Shown: in pieces, positions 52,945-61,379 of the stretch
Position numbering within the stretch: position 1 is the first letter of the stretch
Layout: every line of letters begins with the position of its first letter
Source of the DNA: Siminovitchia thermophila
GTDB lineage: Bacteria > Bacillota > Bacilli > Bacillales > Bacillaceae_C
Reading direction: 5' to 3'
Assembly (NCBI RefSeq): GCF_016909185.1
Contig: NZ_JAFBFH010000017.1
Span: forward strand, 1 to 64,000
Length of the DNA stretch: 64,000 nucleotides
Program-made: the position numbers and the translations under genes
The notes under the pieces: model-generated
What the model was told of the DNA's origin: nothing
The model's database searches: none
Seen by the model: the letters and a program-made list of their open reading frames with translations, nothing else

Positions 52945-54027
52945 ATGATCAAACAATTGGATTTAGAAGGAACACCAAGAGAAATAGGGGAAAAACATGG
53001 GCGTGAAGGGAAAGAACAAATCCAAATCAGCTTGGGCACTTATGAAAAATTGTTTTACGGATACCATCGTATCGGTTGGAAAGAAGCGAGAGAGCGGGCG
53101 CTTGTCCATCTAAAAGCGATTGAAGATTACGATCCCGGCTTCCTCGAAGAAATGGAGGGGGTGGCGGCGGGCGCCGGAGTGGATTTTGAAGATATACTGG
53201 CGTTGAATGCTCGCAGTGAAATCGCGCTTACCGGCAGAAAGGATCAGATTTTTTCTGATGGCTGCACGTCCATTGCCGTGACTCCGCCCGCTTCAGATGA
53301 GACGATTATTGGACAAAACTGGGATTGGAAAGGGAGTCAAAAGGCGAGCCTGTTGCTGCTTCGCATAAAACAAAAAGGAAAACCTGATATAACAATGGTA
53401 ACCGAAGGCGGCATCATTGGAAAAATAGGATGGAATTCAGCGGGGCTTGCTGTTTGCCTCAATGCATTGATCACTGATAAAAAATCGGATGAAGTACCGA
53501 TTCACCTTGGGTTGCGAGCTGTACTCAACTCTTTCTCTTATCACGAAGCGATTGCCAAGGTGAAGGACGGTCAAATGGCTTCTGCAGCCAACTTTTTGCT
53601 TGCCATTCAAGAAAACGGACGTGGTTCGATGGCGGCCAATATCGAGGTGTCAACGTTTGGAATAGACATGATGGGGGCCCCTGACGGAGCCATTGTTCAT
53701 TCAAACCATATTTGCTCGCCCTCCTTGTTGCGTAACTTGAAGGATTTGAATGAATTTAAATACACCGACTCTGTTATCCGGAAAAACCGTGCTGAGCAAC
53801 TGATTCGCACCGCCCTTGCGAAAGGAAGGGCAATTGATGAGGAGAGCTTTAAAGAATGGCTTTCCGATCAATTTAATTATCCGAATTCTATTAATCATTT
53901 TCCTAACGAAAATGCGCCCGAGCATAGGCGTACCGAAACCGTATTTTCAATCATCATGAATTTATCGAAACGGAGAACATGGCTGTGCATCGGCAATCCG
54001 ACACCGGAAAAGTACGAGGAACTATAA
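52945..54027 (+). CDS. C45 family N-terminal-nucleophile hydrolase/acyltransferase
   Basis: 360 residues of the acyl-CoA:6-aminopenicillanate acyltransferase family. These proteins self-cleave before a Cys that becomes the nucleophile; here FSDGCTSIAV places it at Cys107. NWDWKGSQ, EGGIIGKIGWNSAGLAVCLN and SNHICSP are family blocks. Relatives hydrolyse or form amide bonds, for example in N-acyl amines and beta-alanyl amines. ATG 52945 after GAAAGGAAGACTG. In this operon it may cleave or make an acyl-polyamine amide; that is inference. Confidence 0.88.
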   Translation: MIKQLDLEGTPREIGEKHGREGKEQIQISLGTYEKLFYGYHRIGWKEARERALVHLKAIEDYDPGFLEEMEGVAAGAGVDFEDILALNARSEIALTGRKDQIFSDGCTSIAVTPPASDETIIGQNWDWKGSQKASLLLLRIKQKGKPDITMVTEGGIIGKIGWNSAGLAVCLNALITDKKSDEVPIHLGLRAVLNSFSYHEAIAKVKDGQMASAANFLLAIQENGRGSMAANIEVSTFGIDMMGAPDGAIVHSNHICSPSLLRNLKDLNEFKYTDSVIRKNRAEQLIRTALAKGRAIDEESFKEWLSDQFNYPNSINHFPNENAPEHRRTETVFSIIMNLSKRRTWLCIGNPTPEKYEEL

Positions 54028-54180
54028 ATGACTCTTGATGATCCAATAGTGGATACGTGCCATTCGTTAGAATGCAATTTTTGCAGGCCTGAATCCATCA
54101 ACACCAAATTTGATCAGAAGGGAAAAGAGATATCAATTAGTAAAATCCGGTACCCAATCTATTTGGAACTTGGTACTGCT

Positions 54181-54309
54181 GAGACTGGGACAGAACCCTA
54201 TAAAAATGAATAAACCGCATGGAATCAAGTTTAAAAACCTTGATTTCACGGGTTTTATTCTCACGACTTTTACGAATTTTAATCAGCTTTCAACTTATGT
54301 CCCAGCCCC
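54181..54309. repeat. Short inverted-repeat (MITE-like) element
   Basis: GAGACTGGGACAGAA (54181-54195) and the inverse of GGGGCTGGGACATAA (54295-54309) match at 12 of 15 bases and bound 129 non-coding bases. The right end is identical to 15582-15596. Confidence 0.7.
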
Positions 54310-54357
54310 ATCTTGTAAATAAAATCATGAAAAATAAGAAAGGAAGCGGGAAGCACC

Positions 54358-55929
54358 ATGAGTGAGACGGACACTTCTATAAAACATAAACAAATCGTCA
54401 TAAGAAATATTCGTCAAAAAGACATTCCGGAGGTCGTAAAAGTAGCCAACCTCAGCTTTGGCATTCCCGATGTCGCTTTTGAACCGGAACACTATGAAAG
54501 TCACATCCGAATATTCCCGGAAGGGCAGTTTTGTGTCGAATATGGTGGGAAGATTGTGGGCGCGTGTTCAAGCGTTATTGTCAATTTTGCCGAGTATGGC
54601 GAGGAACATACTTTTGATGATATTTCAGATGATGGATATATCCGTAATCACAACCCGAAAGGCGGCCATTTATACGGGTTGGATGTTGTCGTTCATCCCG
54701 ATTACCGGAAGCTGAAAATTGGACGCCGCTTGTATGAAGCGCGTCGTCAGTTGTGCCGCCGTCTCAATTTGAAAGGCATCATAATTGGCGGCAGAATGCC
54801 CAATTATCATCAATATGCTCATGAATTGACGCCGGAACAATATGTGCATGAAGTCATTAAGAAAAAAATCTACGATCCTGTCATTACATTCCAAACAATG
54901 AATGGATTTACGTTTAAAAAAGTCTTGCCCAACTATTTAACAGGTGATGAAGCATCTCTTAAAAATGCCACATTAATGGAATGGATCAATGAAGACTACG
55001 TTCCATCCTCTGACAAAGACTACCGACATTCTTTACCTGTCCGCATCACGACCGTTCAACACGACATGAAGAAAATCAGTTCTTTTTCTGATTTTGCCAC
55101 ACAATGTGAACATTACGTCCGCAACAGTTCTAAATTCCGCTCGGATTTTATTGTATTTCCGGAAGCGGTTACCATGCAATTGGCCTCTTTTTTAGAGGAA
55201 AGATTTCCAAGCGGCCAAGCGCAAAAAGCGGCTTCTTACACAAATGAATACATGAATCTATTTTCCGATTTAGCCTTAAAATATAGCATCAACATTATTG
55301 CCGGCTCTCACTATGTCCAAGAAAACAACGAACTGTATAGTGTTGCTTTCCTTTTTAATAGAGACGGAACGATGGATAAGCAGTATAAACTGCATATTCC
55401 CTCAGAAGAAGAAAAGTGGTTTGGGATACAGCCGGGGACCGAGTTGAAAGTATTGGATACCGAATGCGGTAAGATAGCCATCTTGATCGGTTACGATATT
55501 CAGTTTCCCGAGTTAGCCCGTCTGGCAGTTGATAAAGGTGCCCAAATTATTTTTACCCCGTTTACTGCTGAAAACGAGCATGACTTTTTAAGAATACACT
55601 ATTGCGCGCGCGCCAGAGCTGTTGAAAATCAGGTGTTTGTGGTGACATCAGGTTCTGTTGGGCATTTAAGCCATGTCACGCTGACAGATTCCCGCTACGG
55701 AAGGTCGGAAATCTTTTCTCCAATTGATTTTTCCTTTCCGGGGGATGGAGTCATCGCAAAAGGCCACTCGAACGTGGAAGCACTCGTAACCGGTGAAGTG
55801 GAGCTTGAAGCGCTGCGACGAATTCGGCTAGCCGGTTCAGTAACGCCTTTGAAAGACAGGAGACAATATGGGTTCTCGAAAGTGAATGCGTTCACGCCCC
55901 ATGATGAGTCAGAACGGCCGAGCGAGTGA
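54358..55929 (+). CDS. GNAT acetyltransferase - nitrilase-superfamily fusion
   Basis: 523 residues. Residues about 12-190 form a GNAT domain (YGLDVVVHPDYRKLKIGRRL is the acetyl-CoA loop). Residues about 225-500 form a carbon-nitrogen hydrolase domain. Of the nitrilase triad, Glu269 (VFPEAV) and Lys344 (YKLHIP) are present, but the cysteine position in the ICYD-type motif is Gly378 (LIGYDIQFPE; codon GGT at 55489). A second base-level check is worthwhile since TGT differs by one base. ATG 54358 after AGCGGGAAGCACC. It stands behind a MITE-like element, downstream of the C45 gene. Confidence 0.9.
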   Translation: MSETDTSIKHKQIVIRNIRQKDIPEVVKVANLSFGIPDVAFEPEHYESHIRIFPEGQFCVEYGGKIVGACSSVIVNFAEYGEEHTFDDISDDGYIRNHNPKGGHLYGLDVVVHPDYRKLKIGRRLYEARRQLCRRLNLKGIIIGGRMPNYHQYAHELTPEQYVHEVIKKKIYDPVITFQTMNGFTFKKVLPNYLTGDEASLKNATLMEWINEDYVPSSDKDYRHSLPVRITTVQHDMKKISSFSDFATQCEHYVRNSSKFRSDFIVFPEAVTMQLASFLEERFPSGQAQKAASYTNEYMNLFSDLALKYSINIIAGSHYVQENNELYSVAFLFNRDGTMDKQYKLHIPSEEEKWFGIQPGTELKVLDTECGKIAILIGYDIQFPELARLAVDKGAQIIFTPFTAENEHDFLRIHYCARARAVENQVFVVTSGSVGHLSHVTLTDSRYGRSEIFSPIDFSFPGDGVIAKGHSNVEALVTGEVELEALRRIRLAGSVTPLKDRRQYGFSKVNAFTPHDESERPSE

Positions 55930-55973
55930 CTGGCCGCAGCTTCATCTATAAAACCTGAAAGTAGGTGGCGTTA

Positions 55974-56075
55974 TTGACTTTTATAGGAACAATTATTTTG
56001 ATTTTGTTTATCGTTTTAATAGCTTATTTGGTTACAACAATAAAGAAAAAACATAACAAGAAATATAAGCCATAG
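55974..56075 (+). CDS. Single-helix membrane microprotein (33 aa)
   Basis: TTG start at 55974 after GTAGGTGG gives TFIGTIILILFIVLIAYLV followed by a basic tail (TTIKKKHNKKYKP). One transmembrane helix with a positively charged cytoplasmic end is predicted. It begins 44 bases after the GNAT-nitrilase gene. Such microproteins often modulate a transporter, but no partner can be named. Confidence 0.55.
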   Translation: MTFIGTIILILFIVLIAYLVTTIKKKHNKKYKP

Positions 56076-56114
56076 TTTAAGATGCAATATAGTAGATATT
56101 TAAGTTATTTTAGA

Positions 56115-56155
56115 GAGTCTGGGACACAACTAATCAGCTGATGAAAAAACGAACA
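56115..56155 (+). repeat. Solo transposon-end sequence
   Basis: GAGTCTGGGACACAACT is followed by AATCAGCTGATGAAAAAACG and AACAAT, matching the minus strand of 15971-16015 over about 40 bases. It lacks a matching opposite end nearby. Confidence 0.6.
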
Positions 56156-56332
56156 ATATAATTGTCATGGGAATAAATGAAAGGTTTCAGGTGCATTGAA
56201 ACAGCTTCAAGGGTAGAATAACGACGGCACTTTGAGAACAATGTCTTCTGAAAGTTTTTTTGCGAAATAAGAAACTGAAACGTACTGCTCACTTTTTCAT
56301 AAAAATGTCGGGGTACACGAAAGGAGTTTTTT

Positions 56333-56485
56333 ATGAATAAAGCGGGTCCCATTATTCACGGGGATCGGCTTTTACAAGGAAACATGCAACAGATGTCTTG
56401 CCTCATCCATACAGTCATTCCTCCTGCACATCCAACGGATATGATTTTGTTGGGAACTGAAGTGGAGACGAGAGACAGAAAATGA
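56333..56485 (+). CDS. Small hypothetical protein (50 aa)
   Basis: ATG 56333 lies 6 bases after AAAGGAG and opens a 50-codon frame (MNKAGPIIHGDRLLQGNMQQ ... EVETRDRK). Mostly hydrophilic with a short hydrophobic stretch. I do not recognise it. It ends just before the purine riboswitch. The good ribosome binding site is the main support. Confidence 0.4.
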   Translation: MNKAGPIIHGDRLLQGNMQQMSCLIHTVIPPAHPTDMILLGTEVETRDRK

Positions 56486-56547
56486 AGGGTTGAAAAAAAG
56501 TTCATAGATGTGGTAGAGTTTAAAATGGAAATTTTTATAACCGCAAG

Positions 56548-56612
56548 TTTGTATAACCTCAATAATCTGGTTTGAGGGTCTCTACCAGGAACCATAACCT
56601 CCTGACTACAAA
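56548..56612 (+). promoter_or_regulatory. Purine riboswitch aptamer with C74 (guanine-type) upstream of pbuE
   Basis: TTTGTATAACCTCAATAATC then TGGTTTGAGGGTCTCTACCA, GGAACC and CTGACTACAAA reproduce the purine-class aptamer with both loop-loop kissing hairpins. It is nearly identical to the B. subtilis pbuE aptamer. The base that pairs with the ligand (position 74) is C at 56606 (CTGACTACA), whereas adenine riboswitches have U (CTGATTACA). C predicts guanine/hypoxanthine binding. Confidence 0.92.
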
Positions 56613-56648
56613 AAAGCAATCTTATTTTGTGGACAGGGGTTTTTTATG
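56591..56648 (+). terminator. Riboswitch-controlled terminator of pbuE
   Basis: ACCTCCTGACTACAAAA can pair with TTTTGTGGACAGGGGT, followed by TTTTTT. The 5' arm overlaps the 3' half of aptamer helix P1, so ligand binding would prevent terminator formation, an ON switch as in B. subtilis pbuE. Confidence 0.8.
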
Positions 56649-56738
56649 TTTTAAAAGGGTTCACTAAGTCTGATTCAATAAAATTTTAAAGGAGAATGTT
56701 TTATAAATGCGGTGTGAAAAGTGTAGGGAGGGGCCTTA

Positions 56739-57902
56739 ATGAATTTGAAAGTTTTTATACTTGCTGCGGCTACGATTGGAGTAGGTCTGGTCGAATTAAT
56801 TGTTGGCGGCATTTTACCTGTTATGGCAGACGATCTGCAAGTCAATCTTGGTACCGCGGGACAGCTTATTAGTGTGTTTGCGCTTATTTATGCCATTTCC
56901 GGTCCTGTTTTATTATCATTGACGGCAAAAATTGAACGGAAACGATTGTACCTTATCGCATTGTTTATATTTTTCCTCGGAAATGTCATGACGTATTTCA
57001 GTCCTAATTTTTTGCTTGTTATGGTTGCGAGAGTTATAACAGCTATGAGTACCGCCTTAGTTGTTGTCCTTTCGTTAACGATTACGGCGAAGATTGTCGA
57101 GCCGGCACATAGAGCAAAAGCATTAGGCTTTATTTATATGGGAATTAGCTCATCGCTTGTTTTAGGTGTGCCTATAGGCATTATCATTACCGATCACTTT
57201 GGATGGCGGACTATATTTTTAGGCATCGCTTTTCTTTCTCTTATGTCCATTGTTTTCATCTCTTTATTTTTAGAGCGAATTCCTACTGAAAGAGTACAGC
57301 CGCTATCCGTCCAAATAAAGTCGCTAGGAAACATAAAAATTGCGAGCGCCCACTTGGCAACGATGTTCATGCTGGCTGGACATTATACGCTCTATGCTTA
57401 TTTCACCCCATTTTTGGAAACAGCATTCCATTTAAATCAAAATTGGATAAGTATTTGTTATTTCCTATTTGGTCTTTCGGCCATATGCGGCGGTGCGTTG
57501 GGGGGAGCATTGGCTGATCGAATCGGATCTCAGAAAAGTATTTTACTAGTCATTAGTTCTTTTGCCATTGTGTTATTCTTACTGCCATATTCCACTTTTT
57601 CTTTTCCTTTATTCTTGGTGGCGATGATGCTTTGGGGCGCGTTAAGTTGGAGTCTTGCTCCTCCACAACAGAACTACATCATCCAAATTGATCCTGATGC
57701 ATCCGATATTCAACAAAGCATTAACAACTCCGCTTTGCAAATTGGAATATCATTGGGGTCGGCAATTGGCGGAGTCGTATTGGCGCATACTAGTTCGCTA
57801 ATAAGTACAGCGCATGTAGGGGCTGGTGTTGTTGTGATCGCTTTGATATGCGGCATTATTTCTCTCACTAGATCTTCCGGTATCGATCAAGCAGAAATGT
57901 AA
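56739..57902 (+). CDS. pbuE: Purine efflux pump PbuE (MFS)
   Basis: 387 residues, 12 helices, major facilitator superfamily. The sequence is very close to what I know of B. subtilis PbuE (VGLVELIVGGILPVMADDL, KIERKRLYLIALFIFFLGN, LAPPQQNYIIQIDPDASDIQ), which exports adenine, hypoxanthine and guanine bases or nucleosides. ATG 56739 after GGGAGGGGCC. Controlled by the purine riboswitch directly upstream, so efflux rises when the sensed purine accumulates. Not functionally related to the polyamine genes on either side. Confidence 0.94.
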   Translation: MNLKVFILAAATIGVGLVELIVGGILPVMADDLQVNLGTAGQLISVFALIYAISGPVLLSLTAKIERKRLYLIALFIFFLGNVMTYFSPNFLLVMVARVITAMSTALVVVLSLTITAKIVEPAHRAKALGFIYMGISSSLVLGVPIGIIITDHFGWRTIFLGIAFLSLMSIVFISLFLERIPTERVQPLSVQIKSLGNIKIASAHLATMFMLAGHYTLYAYFTPFLETAFHLNQNWISICYFLFGLSAICGGALGGALADRIGSQKSILLVISSFAIVLFLLPYSTFSFPLFLVAMMLWGALSWSLAPPQQNYIIQIDPDASDIQQSINNSALQIGISLGSAIGGVVLAHTSSLISTAHVGAGVVVIALICGIISLTRSSGIDQAEM

Positions 57903-58298
57903 TATTGATGAATGATGCTATCATAACGGCAATGTCTTTCCGAATGAAAAACAAGTAAAAATGATCTTATGATTTGCTGTTAGGTAAAAGATTCACCGTT
58001 TTCCATGTTTCGGTAATAGAAAATACTTCACCATGGATGTGTCATCATATATCGTAGCCGTAAGTTCCCGCGCTTATTGTTGGTGAGTATCTTTTCATAT
58101 AGGTTAGCATTTACATGGACGCTGGTGTTATCTGTCAGGTGCTTAACCATACGATTGGGCATGTACGCTGACCTAGCAAACAGATATAACGAACCGGAAC
58201 TGTTTCTCTGGAAAATATGCTCTTCGTTATGATTTGTATCTTCATCAGAAAAAACAAATGCCGTCAACGAGCATGCGTCTGCCCGCTGATCCGGCATC
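57903..58298. other. Region between convergent pbuE and potC
   Basis: No clear terminator. A minus-strand frame (58028-58297, 89 codons) starts directly after the potC stop but has no ribosome binding site. Its product (ending NNKRGNLRLRYMMTHPW) is not recognised, so I do not call it as a gene with confidence. Confidence 0.3.
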
Positions 58299-59072
58299 TT
58301 ATTTATTTAAACGAAGCTGGGCGAATACTGCAATGGTTAAGGTAATGAGCAGCATAAGCGTAGAGAGTGCATTGATTTCCGGAGAGACGCCAAACTTAAC
58401 CATTGAGAAAATTTTCAGCGGCAAAGTTGTGCTGCTTGGTCCTGCCACGAAGAAGCTGATAATGACATCATCGATCGATAGTGTAAAGGAAAGCAGGGCG
58501 CCGGCCAAAATGCCCGGACCGATAATAGGCAGTGTTACTTTCGTAAAGGTTTGCCATTCATTCGCTCCCAAGTCTCTAGCCGCTTCCTCCAAGGAGCGGT
58601 CAAACCCTTCCAATCTTGCCCGTACAATGACGACGACAAAAGGAATGCAAAATGTGATATGGGCAATCACAAGTGTCATGATCCCAAGGGGGATATTGGC
58701 AAGCGCGAAAAACGCGAGTAGTGAAATTCCCATGACGATTTCCGGAATAACGATCGGCAAATAAAGCATTCCGTCCAAGGCGGTTTTGCCTCTGAAGTGA
58801 TAACGATACATTCCAACCGCTGCCACTGTACCCACCATTGTGGCAACGATAGTAGAAACGGCCGCTACGGTTAAGCTGTTTTTGGCAGCCGCCAGCACAT
58901 CGCTATTTTGCATCAGTTTGCCATACCACTCAAAAGTAAAACCTGTCCAAACCGCATTCAATCTGGATTTGTTAAAAGAAAAAATAATTAAGACGAGGAT
59001 TGGCACATATAAAAAGCCATAAATGAATGTTGCATATAAAATAGATGGCAAGCTTTTAAATCGGAAACCCAC
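58299..59072 (-). CDS. potC: Polyamine ABC permease PotC
   Basis: 257 residues, six helices, binding-protein-dependent permease. The EAA loop is LEEAARDLGANEWQTFTKVTLP; RLNAVWTGFTFEWYGKLMQN is typical of PotC. GTG 59072 follows GAGGTGATATAG, which overlaps the potB stop. Channel partner of PotB. Confidence 0.93.
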   Translation of the reverse strand: MGFRFKSLPSILYATFIYGFLYVPILVLIIFSFNKSRLNAVWTGFTFEWYGKLMQNSDVLAAAKNSLTVAAVSTIVATMVGTVAAVGMYRYHFRGKTALDGMLYLPIVIPEIVMGISLLAFFALANIPLGIMTLVIAHITFCIPFVVVIVRARLEGFDRSLEEAARDLGANEWQTFTKVTLPIIGPGILAGALLSFTLSIDDVIISFFVAGPSSTTLPLKIFSMVKFGVSPEINALSTLMLLITLTIAVFAQLRLNK

Positions 59073-59987
59073 CTATATCACCTCGATCCCTTTTTTGTTA
59101 CCGCCGACTCTTAAGTAAATCAGGATGAAGATTAATGTCAGCACCATCAAAATCATGGAAGCCGCCGATCCGAACGGCCAATCTCTGGCTGTCAGGAATT
59201 GGTTTTTAATCAAATTTCCAATTAATAACGATTTGGATCCGCCCATCAGGTCAGGAATAAAGAACAAACCAAGTGTCGGGATGAATGTAAGCAGGCAGCC
59301 GGCAACGATCCCAGGCATTGTCAGCGGCAAGGTAATTTTTGTAAAAGCCCGCCAAGGCTTGGCGCCTAAATCACTCGCGGCTTCCAAGTACGATTTATCT
59401 AGCTGTTCAATGGAAGCATATAGCGGCAAAACCATAAATGGGAACAATGTGTAGGTTAAACCAACCATTACCGCACCATGGTTATAGAGCATCGCAAGCG
59501 GTTCGGAAATGATTCCGATTTTCAACAATATCATATTGATGACACCTTCCGTCCGCAAAAGGACGATCCATGCGTACGTTCTGACTAGAGAATTCGTCCA
59601 AAATGGCACGATCACAAGCATTAACAGAAAATTCCGGTACTTTTTGGGCGACTTTGCGATAATGTAAGCAAAAGGATACCCGAAAACAAGACAGATAAGT
59701 GTTGTAAATCCGGCAATTAAGATAGAGTCCCACAAAATTTTCAAATAGAGCGGATCGAAAAAACGCGTGTAATTTTCAAGTGTAAATGTGTATTCTATAC
59801 CGCCGTATAGGCCTCTCGTCGCAAAGCTGATGAACAAAATAAATAGAAGTGGAAATATAAAAAACAATACGAGCCAAAACGTGACTGGGGAGAGGGTCCA
59901 TGCCATCCCGAATAATGTTCCGGACCTCCGTTTTTTCTTCTGCAAGACGGGAGGTCTCTCTGCATGGGCCATATTGCTTTTCATCAT
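59073..59987 (-). CDS. potB: Polyamine ABC permease PotB
   Basis: 304 residues, six helices after a basic N-terminus (QKKKRRSG). EAA loop LEAASDLGAKPWRAFTKITLP and LVRTYAWIVLLRTEGVIN identify PotB. The ATG overlaps the potA stop (ATGA). Pairs with PotC. Confidence 0.93.
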   Translation of the reverse strand: MMKSNMAHAERPPVLQKKKRRSGTLFGMAWTLSPVTFWLVLFFIFPLLFILFISFATRGLYGGIEYTFTLENYTRFFDPLYLKILWDSILIAGFTTLICLVFGYPFAYIIAKSPKKYRNFLLMLVIVPFWTNSLVRTYAWIVLLRTEGVINMILLKIGIISEPLAMLYNHGAVMVGLTYTLFPFMVLPLYASIEQLDKSYLEAASDLGAKPWRAFTKITLPLTMPGIVAGCLLTFIPTLGLFFIPDLMGGSKSLLIGNLIKNQFLTARDWPFGSAASMILMVLTLIFILIYLRVGGNKKGIEVI

Positions 59988-61066
59988 GTAATGACCACCG
60001 CCTTATCAGGTTCCCAGCTTACAAAGACATCTTGGCCAACGGCAAATGAATGGGCTACTTCCGGCATTGTATTTACCGTAACTTGGTTTTCGCCCGGAAG
60101 AGAAACGACTGTTTTTATGATCGATCCGACATAAATATGCTCGACGATCTTCCCGGGAATGGCGAAACCCTCCCTGTTTGGTTCTATATGAAGCTTGATT
60201 CTTTCAGGACGAATCGCCATCGCCACTTGGTGATTTAACGAAAGTGGCGCTGTCTGGACAACGGGGATTTTATGTCCGGAAAACTCCAGGTAGGCATGCG
60301 AATTGTTTATTTCCATAACCGTTCCTTCAAAGAGGTTCGTTTCTCCAATAAAGTCGGCGACAAAACGGGAAGCGGGCCGTTCATATATTTCATCTGGCGT
60401 TCCAAGCTGCTCAATAATGCCATTATTCATAACCGCGATCCGATCGGACATTGTCAAGGCTTCTTCTTGATCATGGGTGACATATATAAAGGTGATACCG
60501 AGTTGCTGTTGAAGATGTTTTAATTCGACTTGCATTTGTTTGCGCAATTTAAGGTCAAGTGCGCCGAGCGGCTCATCCAGCAGAAGCACTTTCGGACTGT
60601 TGACCAAAGCGCGGGCGATCGCCACGCGCTGTTTTTGTCCCCCGCTGAGCTGGTCGGGTTTTCGCTCCGCGAAAGTTTCAAGCTGGACAAGTTGAAGCGC
60701 TTCCATTACACGCCGCTTTATCTCCTCTTTCCTTACTTTCTTCATCTTGAGTCCGAAGGAAACGTTGTCATATACGTTCATATGGGGGAAAAGGGCATAG
60801 CTTTGGAATACTGTATTGACATCCCTTTTGTGTGGGGGAATCCCGCTCACTTTTTTTCCATCTATTAATACATCACCGTCAGTCGGCTGTTCAAATCCGG
60901 CAATCATGCGCAACGTTGTCGTCTTTCCACATCCTGAAGGGCCTAATAATGTCAGGAATTCCCCTTTTTTAATATCCATGCTGATGTTTTTGACAACTGT
61001 GTTACGCTCAAAACTTTTGACGACATTGTCCAATGTAACCATCACATCATTCAAAACAATGATCAC
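59984..61066 (-). CDS. potA: Polyamine ABC ATPase PotA
   Basis: About 350-360 residues: Walker A GPSGCGKTT, signature LSGGQKQR, Walker B LLLDEPLGALDLKLR, then a C-terminal TOBE domain (VAMAIRPERIKLHIEP). The start is uncertain: GTG 61066 overlaps the AAGGAG site. TTG 61054 is better spaced; ATG 61042 lacks its own site. First gene of potABC, with a sigma-54 promoter about 60 bases upstream. The binding protein PotD is encoded elsewhere (50558). Confidence 0.93.
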   Translation of the reverse strand: MIIVLNDVMVTLDNVVKSFERNTVVKNISMDIKKGEFLTLLGPSGCGKTTTLRMIAGFEQPTDGDVLIDGKKVSGIPPHKRDVNTVFQSYALFPHMNVYDNVSFGLKMKKVRKEEIKRRVMEALQLVQLETFAERKPDQLSGGQKQRVAIARALVNSPKVLLLDEPLGALDLKLRKQMQVELKHLQQQLGITFIYVTHDQEEALTMSDRIAVMNNGIIEQLGTPDEIYERPASRFVADFIGETNLFEGTVMEINNSHAYLEFSGHKIPVVQTAPLSLNHQVAMAIRPERIKLHIEPNREGFAIPGKIVEHIYVGSIIKTVVSLPGENQVTVNTMPEVAHSFAVGQDVFVSWEPDKAVVIT

Positions 61067-61125
61067 TCCTTCATCTGAGTTGTTCTCCGAAAAATTCGTT
61101 TCGACAAAACTTAATAAATATTAAT

Positions 61126-61142
61126 GCAAATTATATGCCAAT
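61126..61142 (-). promoter_or_regulatory. Sigma-54 promoter of potABC
   Basis: On the minus strand TTGGCATATAATTTGCA matches -24/-12 with the correct 10-base GG-GC spacing. A 22-bp near-palindrome (61260-61281) lies about 120 bases upstream. Confidence 0.92.
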
Positions 61143-61256
61143 TTATAAATATATTGATAATATAGCTATAATAGTGAAAATTCATAAAAGTATTATGTCT
61201 TTTCGCATAAACTATTCATTAGAGAATAGAGCGGAATCATTTTTACTTGGGAAATG

Positions 61257-61281
61257 TATGCATAAATTATATAATTCATGC
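61257..61281. promoter_or_regulatory. Putative sigma-54 activator binding site
   Basis: TATGCATAAATTATATAATT continues as CATGC; GCATaAATTATATAATTcATGC is palindromic except for one pair. The TATGCATAA core recurs at 63561-63569 and 63589-63597. Confidence 0.55.
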
Positions 61282-61379
61282 GGATTTGAATAAATATTTT
61301 CAAAAATACATAGCTATATGAATTTTTTTGTTATAATATTTAGAAACGACAATAAAAGACAAGGGAAGGGATTGATCAT

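Noticed and set aside
58028-58297. 89-codon minus-strand ORF after potC
   Set aside because: No ribosome binding site and no family recognised; left as a note in the intergenic entry.
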